The notes beneath the pieces were generated by a model. It had not been told where the DNA came from, did no database searches, and was given only the letters and a program-made list of their open reading frames with translations. This document shows, piece after piece, positions 1 through 8,813 of a stretch of DNA of 64,000 nt. Every line of letters begins with the position of its first letter. Position 1 is the first letter of the stretch. A program made the translations under genes and the position numbers. The stretch is from Micromonospora sp. WMMA1947 (lineage in GTDB: Bacteria; Actinomycetota; Actinomycetes; Mycobacteriales; Micromonosporaceae), in the NCBI RefSeq assembly GCF_027497355.1, contig NZ_CP114909.1, positions 2,542,001 through 2,606,000 of the forward strand, written 5' to 3'.

Positions 1-63
1 CGTCTAGCTTGCCGTCAACAGCAGCCGGGGGGAAGGGTTGAGTCCGCGAATGTACGCGAGCCG

Positions 64-1260
64 TCACCTCACGTTGCGGCTGATCCTGCCGTACTCGTCG
101 GCCTTGTCGAAGACGGCCTGGGCGTACCGACGCACATCGTTGTAGGAGAGGATGGCCCCCCACCAGTCACCCGGGATGGTCATGTTCCGGCCGCCCTTGC
201 ACAGGTAGAGCCCGGCGGCCAGCGCCGCGTCGTCGATGTCGTGCGGGTTCTTCACGCCGTCGCCGTCGGCGTCCGCGCCGATCTCCTGCCAGGTGGTCGG
301 GATGAACTGCATCGGGCCGAGCGCCCGGTCGTGGACGCGGTCGCCGTCGAGCGCGCCCTGGTCGGTGTCGAGGATCCGGGATCGGCCGCCCTGCCCGTCG
401 AGCGGCTCCCCCTTGATCTCCGGCAGCGCCCGGCCGTCGGCTTGCAGCGTGGCGCCGTTCGCCGCGCCGTGGCGCGACTCGACGTAACCGATCGCGGCCA
501 GCGTGGTCCAGCTCAACTGGCAGGCGCGGTTGGTCTGGGCGAGCACCAGTTCGGCGTACGCGTACGCCTGGAGCGCCACCGCGGGGATGCCGGTCACCGC
601 GCCGACCCGCTGCGCCCAGCCGGCGAGCGCGTCCGCCGGTCGCCCGGTGGGCAGCACCGGGGCGGTGGTCGCACCGGGCAGCGGCGTGCCGGTTGGTGCG
701 GCGGTGCCGGGCAACCCGGTCAGCTCCGGCAGCGGAGGCGTGGCGGGCGCCTCGGCGGTCTGCGGCACGGTCGCCGACGGCGTGGCCTCGGCGACCGGTT
801 CCGGCCGGCCGATCGCCGCCGGCACGACCACCGCGCCGGCCGTGGTGGCGGCGGCGACCAGCGCGAGCAGGAACAGCGCGGGCAGCGCGGTGCGCCCGCC
901 GGGCCGCCGGGACCAGGCGCGGGTGGCCCGGGCCGCGCCGACGGCGACCTGCCTGGGGCGCGTCCGGACGGCGTGCGCGAACGGCATCCGCCGACGCCGC
1001 CCGCCGCCCTCGGCCGCCGCCTCGACCTTCGTCTCCGGGCCGGAGTCCGTCTGCTCGCGCCCGCCGTCCGCCCCGGGCTCGGCGTCGGTCTTCGCGCCTG
1101 GCTCGGTGTCCGCGTCGGCGGGCGGCTTCGGGGGGAGGGAATCGCGCTCGCGGCGGGGCTGCGGGATGGACCGGGCGCCGTCGTCGGGTGGCGCGGCGGG
1201 TCGCAGGGGCCGGGCCGTCGCTCGCCGTTCGCCGTCCACCACCCGTCGAGTATCACCCAT
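64..1260 (-). CDS. Secreted/membrane-anchored lytic murein transglycosylase
   Basis: 398 aa. The N-terminal ~120 residues are a charged, Pro/Glu-rich cytoplasmic segment, followed by one hydrophobic membrane segment (about 128-150, beginning ALPALFLLALVAAA), a Pro/Thr-rich linker, and a C-terminal SLT/MltB-like catalytic domain. Visible motifs are IGYVESRHG, with the likely catalytic Glu, then GPMQFIPTTWQ and a Asp-rich ADADGDG stretch, all typical of actinobacterial transglycosylases that cleave peptidoglycan glycan strands outside the cell. The ATG at 1260 is the furthest upstream start and lies only 38 bp from the divergent zinc-ribbon gene, so the two share a control region. The long charged N-terminus could mean a later start, but none has a clearly better ribosome-binding site. 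Confidence 0.85.
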   Translation of the reverse strand: MGDTRRVVDGERRATARPLRPAAPPDDGARSIPQPRRERDSLPPKPPADADTEPGAKTDAEPGADGGREQTDSGPETKVEAAAEGGGRRRRMPFAHAVRTRPRQVAVGAARATRAWSRRPGGRTALPALFLLALVAAATTAGAVVVPAAIGRPEPVAEATPSATVPQTAEAPATPPLPELTGLPGTAAPTGTPLPGATTAPVLPTGRPADALAGWAQRVGAVTGIPAVALQAYAYAELVLAQTNRACQLSWTTLAAIGYVESRHGAANGATLQADGRALPEIKGEPLDGQGGRSRILDTDQGALDGDRVHDRALGPMQFIPTTWQEIGADADGDGVKNPHDIDDAALAAGLYLCKGGRNMTIPGDWWGAILSYNDVRRYAQAVFDKADEYGRISRNVR

Positions 1261-1286
1261 CCGTGTGACGACGTCAGGCCCGGCCG

Positions 1287-1292
1287 TACGCT
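1287..1292 (+). promoter_or_regulatory. -10 box of a leaderless promoter
   Basis: TACGCT followed by six bases and the ATG at 1299; there is no ribosome-binding site, as expected for a leaderless actinobacterial transcript. Confidence 0.55.
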
Positions 1293-1298
1293 TGGGAC

Positions 1299-1514
1299 AT
1301 GCCCCGGTACGAGTTCCGTTGCCGCGCCTGCGGTGACACCTTCGAGGTCAACCGCCCGATGGCCGAGGCCGCCCAGCCGGCCACCTGCCCGCAGGGCCAC
1401 GCCGACACGGTGAAGCTGCTGTCCACGGTGGCGGTCACCGGCCGGGGCGGCGCCGCTCCGAGCGGTGGGATTCCCAGCGGTGGTGGTTGCTGCGGCGGCT
1501 CCTGCGGCTGCTGA
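1299..1514 (+). CDS. FmdB-type zinc-ribbon protein
   Basis: 71 aa. The N-terminus MPRYEFRCRACGDTFEV with its CxxC pair, followed by a second pair in CPQGH, is the FmdB/CxxC_CxxC_SSSS regulatory zinc ribbon. The protein ends in a Gly/Cys tail (GGGCCGGSCGC) that is usual for actinobacterial members. Its biochemical role is not established; members are small cytosolic proteins that probably bind zinc. It appears to be read from a leaderless promoter, in the opposite direction to the transglycosylase. Identification is firm; function is open. Confidence 0.85.
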   Translation: MPRYEFRCRACGDTFEVNRPMAEAAQPATCPQGHADTVKLLSTVAVTGRGGAAPSGGIPSGGGCCGGSCGC

Positions 1515-1668
1515 CTTTCCGCCTTCCGTCCCGCGAGTCGATAGGGTCTTGCCGCCGGTGTGATCTTTTGGCACCTTGGGGCGGAATCTGCCCAGCCGTT
1601 CTCACGATGCGTGACGGCACGACCATAGGGCAGCATGAACCCGACGTCACCGGGCGGAGGTTCGACGT

Positions 1669-4485
1669 ATGTCGCAAGGACACCACCTCCCCAGCGGGTG
1701 GGTGACCTTCGTGTTCACCGACATCGAGGGCTCGACGCGGCTGGCCCGGATGCTCGGCCCGGTCTACCGCCCGGTCCTGCACGAGCACCGGCGGCTGCTG
1801 CGCGACACCCTGGCCGGCACCGACGGAGCCGAACTGCTGACCGAGGGCGACTCGTTCTTCCTCGCGTTCCCCGACGCCGCCGCCGCGGTCCGTGCCTGCC
1901 TGACCGCGCAGCGCGCGCTCGCCGGGCACGAGTGGCCCAACCCGGACGCCACCCCGCGGGTACGGATGGGGCTGCACACCGGCTACGCCGAGCCCCGCGA
2001 CGGCGAGTACGCCAGCCCGGAGGTGCACCGGGCCGCCCGGGTGGCCGCCGCCGCGCACGGCGGGCAGGTGCTCTGCTCGGCCGCCACCGCCCGGCACGCC
2101 GACCCGCTGCCGGACGGGGTGTCCCTGCTGGACCTCGGGCTGCACCGGCTGCGCGGATTCGACGACCGGGAGCGGCTGTTCCAGCTCGTCGCGCCCGGGC
2201 TGGAGCGGCGGTTCCCGCGTCCGCGCACCGCCGACGCGACAGCGCACAACCTGCCGACCCAGGTCACCACGTTCGTCGGCCGGCAGGCCGAGCGCGCCGA
2301 GCTGGGGCGGCTGGTCGAGGCGTACCGCCTGGTGACGGTGCTCGGCGCGGGCGGCGCCGGCAAGACCCGGCTGGCGGTGGAGCTGGCCTCCGGAATCGTC
2401 GAGGACTACCCGGACGGTGTCTGGTTCGTCGACATCGCCGCGGTGACCGATCCGGGGCTGGTGGCGTTCGAGATCGCCGCCGTGCTCGGCCTCCGCCCGG
2501 AGCCCGGCCGGCCGATGGTCGACACCCTCGTCGAGTACGCGGCGCCGCGCCGGATGCTCGTGCTGCTCGACACCTGCGACGCCCAGACCGCGGCGTCGGC
2601 CGAGGTGATCAGCCGGCTGCTCGCGGGTGGCCGGGGGGTGCGGGTGCTGGCGACCAGCCGGGAGTCGTTCGGCGTACCCGGCGAGGTGGTGTGGCGGATA
2701 CCGCCGCTCTCGGTGGACGAGGGACCCGACGGCGGGGGGAGCGACGCGGTGGCGCTGCTCCTGGACCGTACCGCCGTGGCCCGGGGCGGACGGGCGCCGG
2801 AGCCGGCCGAGCAGGCCGACCTGCACCGGGTGGTACGCCGCCTGGACGGGCTGCCGCTGGCCATCGAACTGGCCGCCGCCCGGCTGCGGGTGCTCTCCGC
2901 CGGGCAACTGGCCGAACGGCTGGACGACATGCTGGGCACGCTCGACGCCGGGCGGGAGACGGCGGAGCCGCCGCCGGTGGAGGCGGGCTGGAGCGGCAAC
3001 CAGCAGGACACGGTGGACCTGGTGGCCGCCGCGACCGGTGCTGCCCCGCCCACCCCCGCGAGCCGCGCGGTGCAGCGTTCGGCGAGCGAGCGGCACCTGA
3101 CGATCCAGGCCACTGTGACCTGGTCGTACCGGACGCTCGGTGCGCGCTCGGCCCGGCTGCTGCGCTGGATGGCGGTGTTCGCCGGCCCGGTGGACCTGCC
3201 CACCGTGCAGTGGCTGCTCGACGAGGACCCGCTCGACCCGCTCTCGGTGCTGGTGGACAAGTCGATGGTGCTGGCCGAGCCGCACGCCTCCGGCAGCACC
3301 TACCGGATGCTCGACCCGATCCGGGCGTACGCGGCCCGCCGGCTGGTCGAGGCGGGTGAGGAGCAGAGCGCCCGGGACCGGCACGTCGCCTGGTGCCGGC
3401 ACGCGCTGGACCGGGCGCACCTGGGACCGGACGGCCGCCCGGTGACGCTCTCCCTGTACGCGCTCGACCCGCTGGCGAACGAGTTGCGGGCCGCGTTGCG
3501 CTGGTGCGCCACCGGTGGCAGCGCCCGCTCGGGCCTGTCGCTCGCAGGCGACCTGGACCAGTGGTGGCGGGAGCGCGGACTGGCCCGCGAGGGGCGGCTC
3601 TGGCTGTTCCGGCTCTACGGCCGGCTCGCCGAGACCGGCGAGGTGATGCCGGACGCGGAACTGGCCGCCGCGTACCACATGCATTCGCTGCACGCGGGCG
3701 CGGACGGCGAGTTCGGCGAGGAGCTGCGGTACTCGCAGCGGGCCGAGGCGGCCGCCCGGCAGTCCGGTGACCGTGGGCTGCTGGCCCGGGTGCTGGCCGG
3801 GCGCGCGGCGCCGCTCGTCGACATGGGACAGTTCGCCGAGGCGGAGCGGGTCTGTCGCGAGGTGATCGACTGGGCACTCGCCCAGGACGTGGTGGGGGAC
3901 GCGCTGCTGGCCGTCTACAACCTCGCCGAGCTGCTCTGGCGCCGGGGCGCGCTGGACGAGGCGGCCGACCTGCTCGCCGCGGCCCGCCCGGTCGAGGCGT
4001 CCCGGCCGGCCGAGCGGGGCGGCCGGTCGGTGGACATGCTGCTCGGGATGGTGGCCCTGGCCCGGGGCGATCTGGTCGCCGCGCACGAGCACCTGCTGGT
4101 GGCGCTGCGCTCCCGGATGAGCCACGGCTACCTGGGCCGGGCCTGCGACACGATCAACGCGATAGCGGTGCGGTGCGCGCTGGCCGGGGACGCGCTCTCC
4201 GCGGCCCGGCTGTTCGGGGCGGCGCAGGCCACCCGGGCGAACCTTCGGGCCACGCCGGGGATATACGGCCCGTACTGGTCGGCCCGACAGACGGAGCTGC
4301 GCCGGGTGCTCGGCGACGAGGCGTTCGACGCCGCCTACGGCGCCGGGGCGGGACTGCGGCTGGACGAGGTGGCGGCACTGGCGCTGCACGTCGAGCACCC
4401 GGACCTGGCTGCCGACTCGCCCCGGTTCGGCGCGCGGACGCCGGGTTCCTGGCCGGCGTTCGAGCCGCGCAGCACGGCGGGCTGA
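1669..4485 (+). CDS. Cyclase-homology / STAND ATPase regulator
   Basis: 938 aa. Residues 10-175 are a class III nucleotidyl cyclase homology domain (VTFVFTDIEGSTRLARMLG; metal-binding Asp at about 18 and 61). A large P-loop ATPase follows (GAGGAGKTRLAVELA at about 226-240) with the AP-ATPase/winged-helix arrangement, and then a helical, TPR-like C-terminal half. Two residues normally needed for ATP cyclisation look replaced: the substrate Lys position reads Leu (ELLTEGD) and the transition-state Asn position reads His (VHRAAR). It may therefore be a nucleotide sensor rather than an active cyclase. Many relatives end in a LuxR helix-turn-helix; none is seen here. The ATG at 1669 directly precedes the domain, and no strong ribosome-binding site is visible. 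Confidence 0.8.
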   Translation: MSQGHHLPSGWVTFVFTDIEGSTRLARMLGPVYRPVLHEHRRLLRDTLAGTDGAELLTEGDSFFLAFPDAAAAVRACLTAQRALAGHEWPNPDATPRVRMGLHTGYAEPRDGEYASPEVHRAARVAAAAHGGQVLCSAATARHADPLPDGVSLLDLGLHRLRGFDDRERLFQLVAPGLERRFPRPRTADATAHNLPTQVTTFVGRQAERAELGRLVEAYRLVTVLGAGGAGKTRLAVELASGIVEDYPDGVWFVDIAAVTDPGLVAFEIAAVLGLRPEPGRPMVDTLVEYAAPRRMLVLLDTCDAQTAASAEVISRLLAGGRGVRVLATSRESFGVPGEVVWRIPPLSVDEGPDGGGSDAVALLLDRTAVARGGRAPEPAEQADLHRVVRRLDGLPLAIELAAARLRVLSAGQLAERLDDMLGTLDAGRETAEPPPVEAGWSGNQQDTVDLVAAATGAAPPTPASRAVQRSASERHLTIQATVTWSYRTLGARSARLLRWMAVFAGPVDLPTVQWLLDEDPLDPLSVLVDKSMVLAEPHASGSTYRMLDPIRAYAARRLVEAGEEQSARDRHVAWCRHALDRAHLGPDGRPVTLSLYALDPLANELRAALRWCATGGSARSGLSLAGDLDQWWRERGLAREGRLWLFRLYGRLAETGEVMPDAELAAAYHMHSLHAGADGEFGEELRYSQRAEAAARQSGDRGLLARVLAGRAAPLVDMGQFAEAERVCREVIDWALAQDVVGDALLAVYNLAELLWRRGALDEAADLLAAARPVEASRPAERGGRSVDMLLGMVALARGDLVAAHEHLLVALRSRMSHGYLGRACDTINAIAVRCALAGDALSAARLFGAAQATRANLRATPGIYGPYWSARQTELRRVLGDEAFDAAYGAGAGLRLDEVAALALHVEHPDLAADSPRFGARTPGSWPAFEPRSTAG

Positions 4486-4540
4486 GCGGGCCGGCCGCGC
4501 GCCGACGTGCGGACGCGGCGGATCGACCGGCCGGGCACGG

Positions 4541-4570
4541 CGGGGAGCCCGCCGGGCGGCGGACTCCCCG
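4541..4570. terminator. Hairpin between convergent genes
   Basis: CGGGGAG at 4541-4547 pairs with CTCCCCG at 4564-4570, with further GC pairing inside. It sits between the converging ATPase and phospholipase genes and could stop transcription from both sides. There is no T-tract, which is usual in this DNA. Confidence 0.5.
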
Positions 4571-4580
4571 GTGCGGTGCG

Positions 4581-5120
4581 TCAGGCGAGGGCGGCGCGGC
4601 GCTGCGCGTCGGCCTTCATCCGGGCGGCGCGGTCGAGGTCGGCCTGCGATACCGCGGCGACCGAGCCGAAGACGCTCACCGCCTGGTAGTAGGTCCAGGC
4701 GAGGCTGTAGCAGGCGGGCCGGACCACCGCGGTGTACGTGGCGCAGACCCGCTTCAGGTCGGCGTAGAAGGCGTTGTCCAGGCGGGACTTGCTGGACGAG
4801 AAGACGCCCATCGCCTTGTGGTTGCGGTAGCCGAAGTCGTGCCGGTAGCAGGAGAGCTTGAAGTTGAACCCGATCGGGTTGTCCGGGCTGGACGAGCAGT
4901 AGTCGGTGGACCAGTCGAAGCCGTACTCGGTCCAGGGCGCCCGGTTCTGCCGGGCGCTGTTCCAGGCGTTGTAGCTGGACGCGCTGGTCTGCGTCCAACT
5001 GGTCAGGACGGACAGCTTCTGCTGGGTGCTCACCGCGGCGGCGGCCGGTGTGGCCAGGCCGAGCAGTGTGAGCAGGGCGAGTGTTCCGGCGGCGAGGGTG
5101 GTGGCGAGGCGACGGGACAC
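4581..5120 (-). CDS. Secreted prokaryotic phospholipase A2
   Basis: 179 aa. A Sec signal peptide is evident (VSRRLATTLAAGTLALLTLL, cleavage probably after the Ala-rich stretch near residue 29). The mature protein carries CYRHDFGYRN at residues 91-100, the His-Asp catalytic dyad of the bacterial/fungal phospholipase A2 family, with four to six Cys available for disulfides. The family hydrolyses the sn-2 ester of phospholipids outside the cell. The GTG at 5120 was chosen because GGAGG lies five bases upstream and it begins the signal peptide; a longer reading to 5270 would run through the terminator of the next gene. It is a single-gene unit. Confidence 0.9.
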   Translation of the reverse strand: MSRRLATTLAAGTLALLTLLGLATPAAAAVSTQQKLSVLTSWTQTSASSYNAWNSARQNRAPWTEYGFDWSTDYCSSSPDNPIGFNFKLSCYRHDFGYRNHKAMGVFSSSKSRLDNAFYADLKRVCATYTAVVRPACYSLAWTYYQAVSVFGSVAAVSQADLDRAARMKADAQRRAALA

Positions 5121-5236
5121 GGGAACCTCCGCGGGGTGGTGGCCGGGATCTCCGGATGTCGACAAGTGTCGATCAAGCGGGTGAGCTGGGGCGATGCCCC
5201 GGGAGGCGGCTCGCTGACATCCGCCCAAACAGACGA

Positions 5237-5270
5237 ATGCCCCCGGGCCGGCGAGGCGGCCCGGGGGCAT
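5237..5270 (-). terminator. Strong hairpin terminator
   Basis: A 13-bp perfect GC stem (ATGCCCCCGGGCC at 5237-5249 with its complement at 5258-5270) around an 8-base loop, just after the stop of the GH10-like gene at 5284. Confidence 0.8.
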
Positions 5271-5283
5271 CCGGCGAATCAGA

Positions 5284-6948
5284 TCAGCGGACGAAGCGCG
5301 GCGGGCTCGCCGGGCTCTCGTTCGCCAGCCGGTCCAGCGCGGTCACGTAGTACGTGTACCGGGCGCCGTCGGCCGCCGTCGTGTCCACCCAGGACTGGAC
5401 GGCGCCGTCGGTGGCTCGGACGGTGCCGACCAGGTGGGAGGCGTCCGCGAAGTCGCAGCGCCCGGCCAGGCCGTGCCCGTCGAACCGGTAGATCGCGTAC
5501 GACGCGGCGGTGCCGAGCGGGCCCTTGCCGTCGGCCGGCTGCCGCCAGCTCAGGCGTACACCGTCCGCCTCCCGCTGGGCCTTGGTGACCACCGGGAACA
5601 GCAGCGGCTTGCGCGGCAGGTGCGTCATCGTGGGCACCAGCGCCGGGCGGGAGTAGTGCTCGGCCGCGTAGATGTCGGTGGCGCCGAGCCGGTTGGCCCG
5701 CACCTGCACCGCGGAGAAGTGCACGTTGCCGAGCACCTCCGGGTACGACCGGTTGAGCGTCAGGTGGTTCGACAGCTCCTGCGGGTTCATCCAGAACGAC
5801 CCGTACGCCGGGTCACCGCTCTTGTAGTCGGCCTGGCCGATGTAGAGCTGCACCCGCGTGCCGCGCACCTGCTCGGCCCACCACGGCACCAGCCGGGCGT
5901 AGTCGGCCGCCGGGTACTGGCCGATGTACCAGTAGAGCTGCGGCACGATGTAGTCGATCCACTCCTCCTTGACCCACTTGCGGGAGTCGGCGGAGATGAT
6001 GTCGTACGACTGCGAGCCGGTGGTGTCCGAGCCGTTCGGGTCGGCCGACGCGTTGCGCCAGATGCCGAACGGGCTGACGCCGAACTTCACGTACGGCTTC
6101 ACGGCCTTGATCTTGGCGTTCATCTCCTGGATCAGCAGGTTGATGTTGTCCCGCCGCCAGTCGGCCTTGTCGGTGAAGCCCCTGTTGTACGCCGCGAACG
6201 TGGCGTCGTCGGGCACCTGGTAGGTGCCGCTCGGGTACGGGTAGAAGTAGTCGTCGAAGTGCACGCCGTCGATGTCGTACCGCTTGACCGCGTCCATCAT
6301 CGCGGTCTGGACGAACTCGCGGACCTCGGGGATGCCGGGGTTGTAGTAGAGCCGGCTGCCGGCGACGCCGGCGGGCGGGTAGGCGAAGACCCAGTCGGGG
6401 TGCTGGCGGGCCGGGCTGTCCGGGGCCAGTTGCGACAGGTCGGCGCCGGCGCCGCCGGGGGCGGGCATCGAGACGCGGTACGGGTTGAACCAGGCGTGGA
6501 ACTCCAGGTTGCGCTTGTGCGACTCGTCGACCAGGAAGGCCAGCGGGTCCCAGCCCGGGTTCTTGCCGCGTACGCCGGTCAGGTACTCCGACCACGGCTC
6601 GTACGGCGAGGGCCAGAACGCGTCGGCGGTCGGGCGGACCTGGACCACGACGGCGTTGTGGTTGAGCTTCTGGGCCAGGTCGAGCCAGGCCAGATATTCG
6701 GCCTTCTGCTTGGCCACCTGGTCCGGCGCGGTCCAGGAGTCCTTGCTGGGCCAGTCGATGTTCGTCACCGAGGCGATCCACATGGCCCGGAACTGGCGCT
6801 TGGGGGTGGCCGGGTCGGTGACGCAGTCGGTGGAGGGGGAAGTGGTCGTGCCGGTGTCGCCGGGGGCGGCCTGCGCGGGCGTGCCGGCGACCAGCGTGCC
6901 GAGCAGCGCCGCGGCCAGCGCGGCGGCTCCGAGCCGAGTTGCCTTCAT
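5284..6948 (-). CDS. Secreted GH10-like glycosyl hydrolase (GHL10/DUF187)
   Basis: 554 aa from the ATG at 6948, which opens a signal peptide (MKATRLGAAALAAALLGTLV, ending at AQA). The catalytic region begins FRAMWIASVTNIDWPSKDSW and continues with WLDLAQKLNHNAVVVQVRPTAD in pieces, GVHFDDYFYPYP and YIVPQLYWY; this is the GHL10 family related to YngK and DUF187 lipoproteins. The last ~100 residues look like a fibronectin-type III or beta-sandwich domain (VRLSWRQPADG). It is probably an extracellular polysaccharide hydrolase, but the substrate cannot be told from sequence. An upstream ATG at 7002 exists; 6948 is preferred because the signal peptide starts there and AAGGGA lies upstream. Confidence 0.88.
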   Translation of the reverse strand: MKATRLGAAALAAALLGTLVAGTPAQAAPGDTGTTTSPSTDCVTDPATPKRQFRAMWIASVTNIDWPSKDSWTAPDQVAKQKAEYLAWLDLAQKLNHNAVVVQVRPTADAFWPSPYEPWSEYLTGVRGKNPGWDPLAFLVDESHKRNLEFHAWFNPYRVSMPAPGGAGADLSQLAPDSPARQHPDWVFAYPPAGVAGSRLYYNPGIPEVREFVQTAMMDAVKRYDIDGVHFDDYFYPYPSGTYQVPDDATFAAYNRGFTDKADWRRDNINLLIQEMNAKIKAVKPYVKFGVSPFGIWRNASADPNGSDTTGSQSYDIISADSRKWVKEEWIDYIVPQLYWYIGQYPAADYARLVPWWAEQVRGTRVQLYIGQADYKSGDPAYGSFWMNPQELSNHLTLNRSYPEVLGNVHFSAVQVRANRLGATDIYAAEHYSRPALVPTMTHLPRKPLLFPVVTKAQREADGVRLSWRQPADGKGPLGTAASYAIYRFDGHGLAGRCDFADASHLVGTVRATDGAVQSWVDTTAADGARYTYYVTALDRLANESPASPPRFVR

Positions 6949-7223
6949 GCGGTGCGGTCCCTTCGTCGGGTCCGGGGGGACGGTCGGCGGCGAGGGCTCC
7001 ACGGCAAGATTCGCCGCGCTGCCCAGGCCGCCGGTAGAAAACTTTCATCTATCCGTGCCCGGCGCAAGACCCCGGCCGGTGATCGATGTCCCGCGCCGTC
7101 CGACTCGGCCGGATCGTGACGATTCCGAGACCTGCGGTGCGGGATTGGAGCGGAAAACGGCTGGGTAGCTAGCCCGGTCACAGACCGCCACCGTGGCGGC
7201 CACACGGCGGGGGAGGTGATCAG

Positions 7224-8717
7224 ATGTCGGTCCTGCGTACCAAGCCGATCCAGGACGTGCTCGCCCAGGGCGACGCCGACGGCGAGGACGGCAAGCCGGG
7301 GCTGCGGCGCCGGCTCGGCGCGGTCGACCTGATGGGCTTCGGCATCGGCATCGTGATCGGCACCGGCATCTTCACGCTCACCGGTGTCGAGGCGCGGAAC
7401 AGCGCCGGGCCGGGCGTGGTGATCTCGTTCGGCATCGCCGGCCTGGTCGCCCTGCTCGCCGCGCTCTGCTACGCCGAACTCGCCAGCAGCGTGCCGACCG
7501 CCGGCAGCGCCTACACCTACGCGTACGCGACCATGGGCGAGATCGTCGCCTGGATCATCGGCTGGGACCTGCTGCTGGAGTTCGCGCTCGGCGCGGCCGT
7601 GGTGGCCCGGGGCTGGTCCGGCTACCTCGCCGACCTGTTCGGCCTGCCCAGTGCCTGGTTCGCCGAGGAGGGCAGCGTCGTCAACCTCGGCGCCATCGGC
7701 ATCGTGCTGGTGCTCGGCGTGGTCGCCATCGTCGGCATCCGCGAGTCGGCCCGGGTCACCAACCTGCTCGTGCTGGTCAAGGTGGCGATCTGTGCCTTCG
7801 TCATCATCGCCGGGCTGTTCTTCGTCAAGGCGGCCAACCTCACCCCGTTCATCCCGGCCGCCGAGCCGGCCGGGGCCGGGGACGACGGCATCAAACAACC
7901 GGTCACCCAGGCCATCTTCGGGCTGGAACCCTCCGTCTTCGGCTTCGTCGGGGTGCTCACCGCCGCCGCCGTCGTGTTCTTCGCGTACACCGGGTTCGAG
8001 GCCGTGGCGAACCTGGGTGAGGAGACCCGCAAGCCCAAGCGGGACCTGCCGCTGGGTCTGCTCGGCACGCTGCTCATCTCCACTGTGCTCTACATCGGCG
8101 TCTCGCTCGTCGTGGTCGGCATGGTCAAGTACACCGAGATCGACGAGGGCGCGCCGATCGCGTCCGCGTTCCGGGCGGTCGGCGCGGGCTGGGCCGCGGT
8201 GCTCGTCTCCATCGCCGCCGTCGCCGGTCTCACCAGCGTGATCCTGGTGGACCTGGTGGCCATGGGCCGGATCGGCTTCGCCATCGCCCGCGACGGGCTC
8301 ATTCCGCCCGCCATCGCGAAGGTGCATCCGCGCTGGGGCACGCCGTACCGGATCGCCGGGATCATGACGATCGCGGTGGCGCTGCTCGCCGGCTTCCTGC
8401 CGCTGTCGGCGCTGGCCGACCTGGTCAGCATCGGCGCGCTCTGCGCGTTCACGCTGGTCGCGATCGCGGTGCCGATCCTGCGTAAGCGCCGCCCCGACCT
8501 GGAACGGCCGTTCAAGGTGCCGTTCTCGCCCGTGCTGCCGATCCTCACCGCGCTGGCGTGCCTCTACCTGAGCCTGAACCTGTCGGTGGAGACGTGGCTG
8601 CGGTTCCTCGCCTGGATGCTGCTCGGCGCGGTCATCTACTTCGGGTACGGCCACCGCAAGAACCGGCTCGCCCGTCGCGAGCACTCGGACACCCCCGAGC
8701 CCGCCCCCACCCCCTGA
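7224..8717 (+). CDS. APC-superfamily amino-acid permease
   Basis: 497 aa with about twelve hydrophobic segments. The first carries the superfamily motif GFGIGIVIGTGIFTLTG, and EEGSVVNLGAI and VVFFAYTGFEAVANLGEETR match the cationic amino-acid transporter (CAT/YfnA-like) branch. It would bring amino acids, possibly cationic, across the cytoplasmic membrane using an ion gradient; the exact substrate is unknown. The ATG at 7224 has GGGGGAGG about eight bases upstream. It is divergent from the GH10-like gene and followed by a long hairpin. The C-terminal tail is short and charged. Confidence 0.88.
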   Translation: MSVLRTKPIQDVLAQGDADGEDGKPGLRRRLGAVDLMGFGIGIVIGTGIFTLTGVEARNSAGPGVVISFGIAGLVALLAALCYAELASSVPTAGSAYTYAYATMGEIVAWIIGWDLLLEFALGAAVVARGWSGYLADLFGLPSAWFAEEGSVVNLGAIGIVLVLGVVAIVGIRESARVTNLLVLVKVAICAFVIIAGLFFVKAANLTPFIPAAEPAGAGDDGIKQPVTQAIFGLEPSVFGFVGVLTAAAVVFFAYTGFEAVANLGEETRKPKRDLPLGLLGTLLISTVLYIGVSLVVVGMVKYTEIDEGAPIASAFRAVGAGWAAVLVSIAAVAGLTSVILVDLVAMGRIGFAIARDGLIPPAIAKVHPRWGTPYRIAGIMTIAVALLAGFLPLSALADLVSIGALCAFTLVAIAVPILRKRRPDLERPFKVPFSPVLPILTALACLYLSLNLSVETWLRFLAWMLLGAVIYFGYGHRKNRLARREHSDTPEPAPTP

Positions 8718-8730
8718 GGCGGGCCCCCCG

Positions 8731-8812
8731 AAGGAAGGGCCCCTTCTTAACGCCCGGCGTTAAGAAGGGGCCCTTCCACTACCGGAGGCGTTAACAGGGG
8801 GCCCTTCCTTAC
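8731..8812. repeat. Three copies of the AAGGGCCCCTTCTTAAC word
   Basis: Copy 1 reads forward (8734-8754), copy 2 inverted (8758-8778), and copy 3 again inverted (8789-8812) with an A-to-C and T changes giving GTTAACAGGGGGCCC. I recall this word as very frequent between genes in Micromonosporaceae; that recollection needs a genome count. Confidence 0.7.
8734..8778. terminator. Perfect 21-bp hairpin between convergent genes
   Basis: GAAGGGCCCCTTCTTAACG lies in the first arm and its perfect complement in the second, with only CCG as loop. It separates the converging permease and sugar-transporter operons and should act on both strands. A third, slightly changed copy of the arm follows at 8789-8812. 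Confidence 0.75.
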
Positions 8813-8813
8813 G

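Noticed and set aside
1435..4998. An 1187-residue open frame on the minus strand
   Set aside because: It is the complement of the cyclase/ATPase and phospholipase genes; composition is Arg/Pro/Gly/His-rich with no motif, as expected from an antisense frame in GC-rich DNA.
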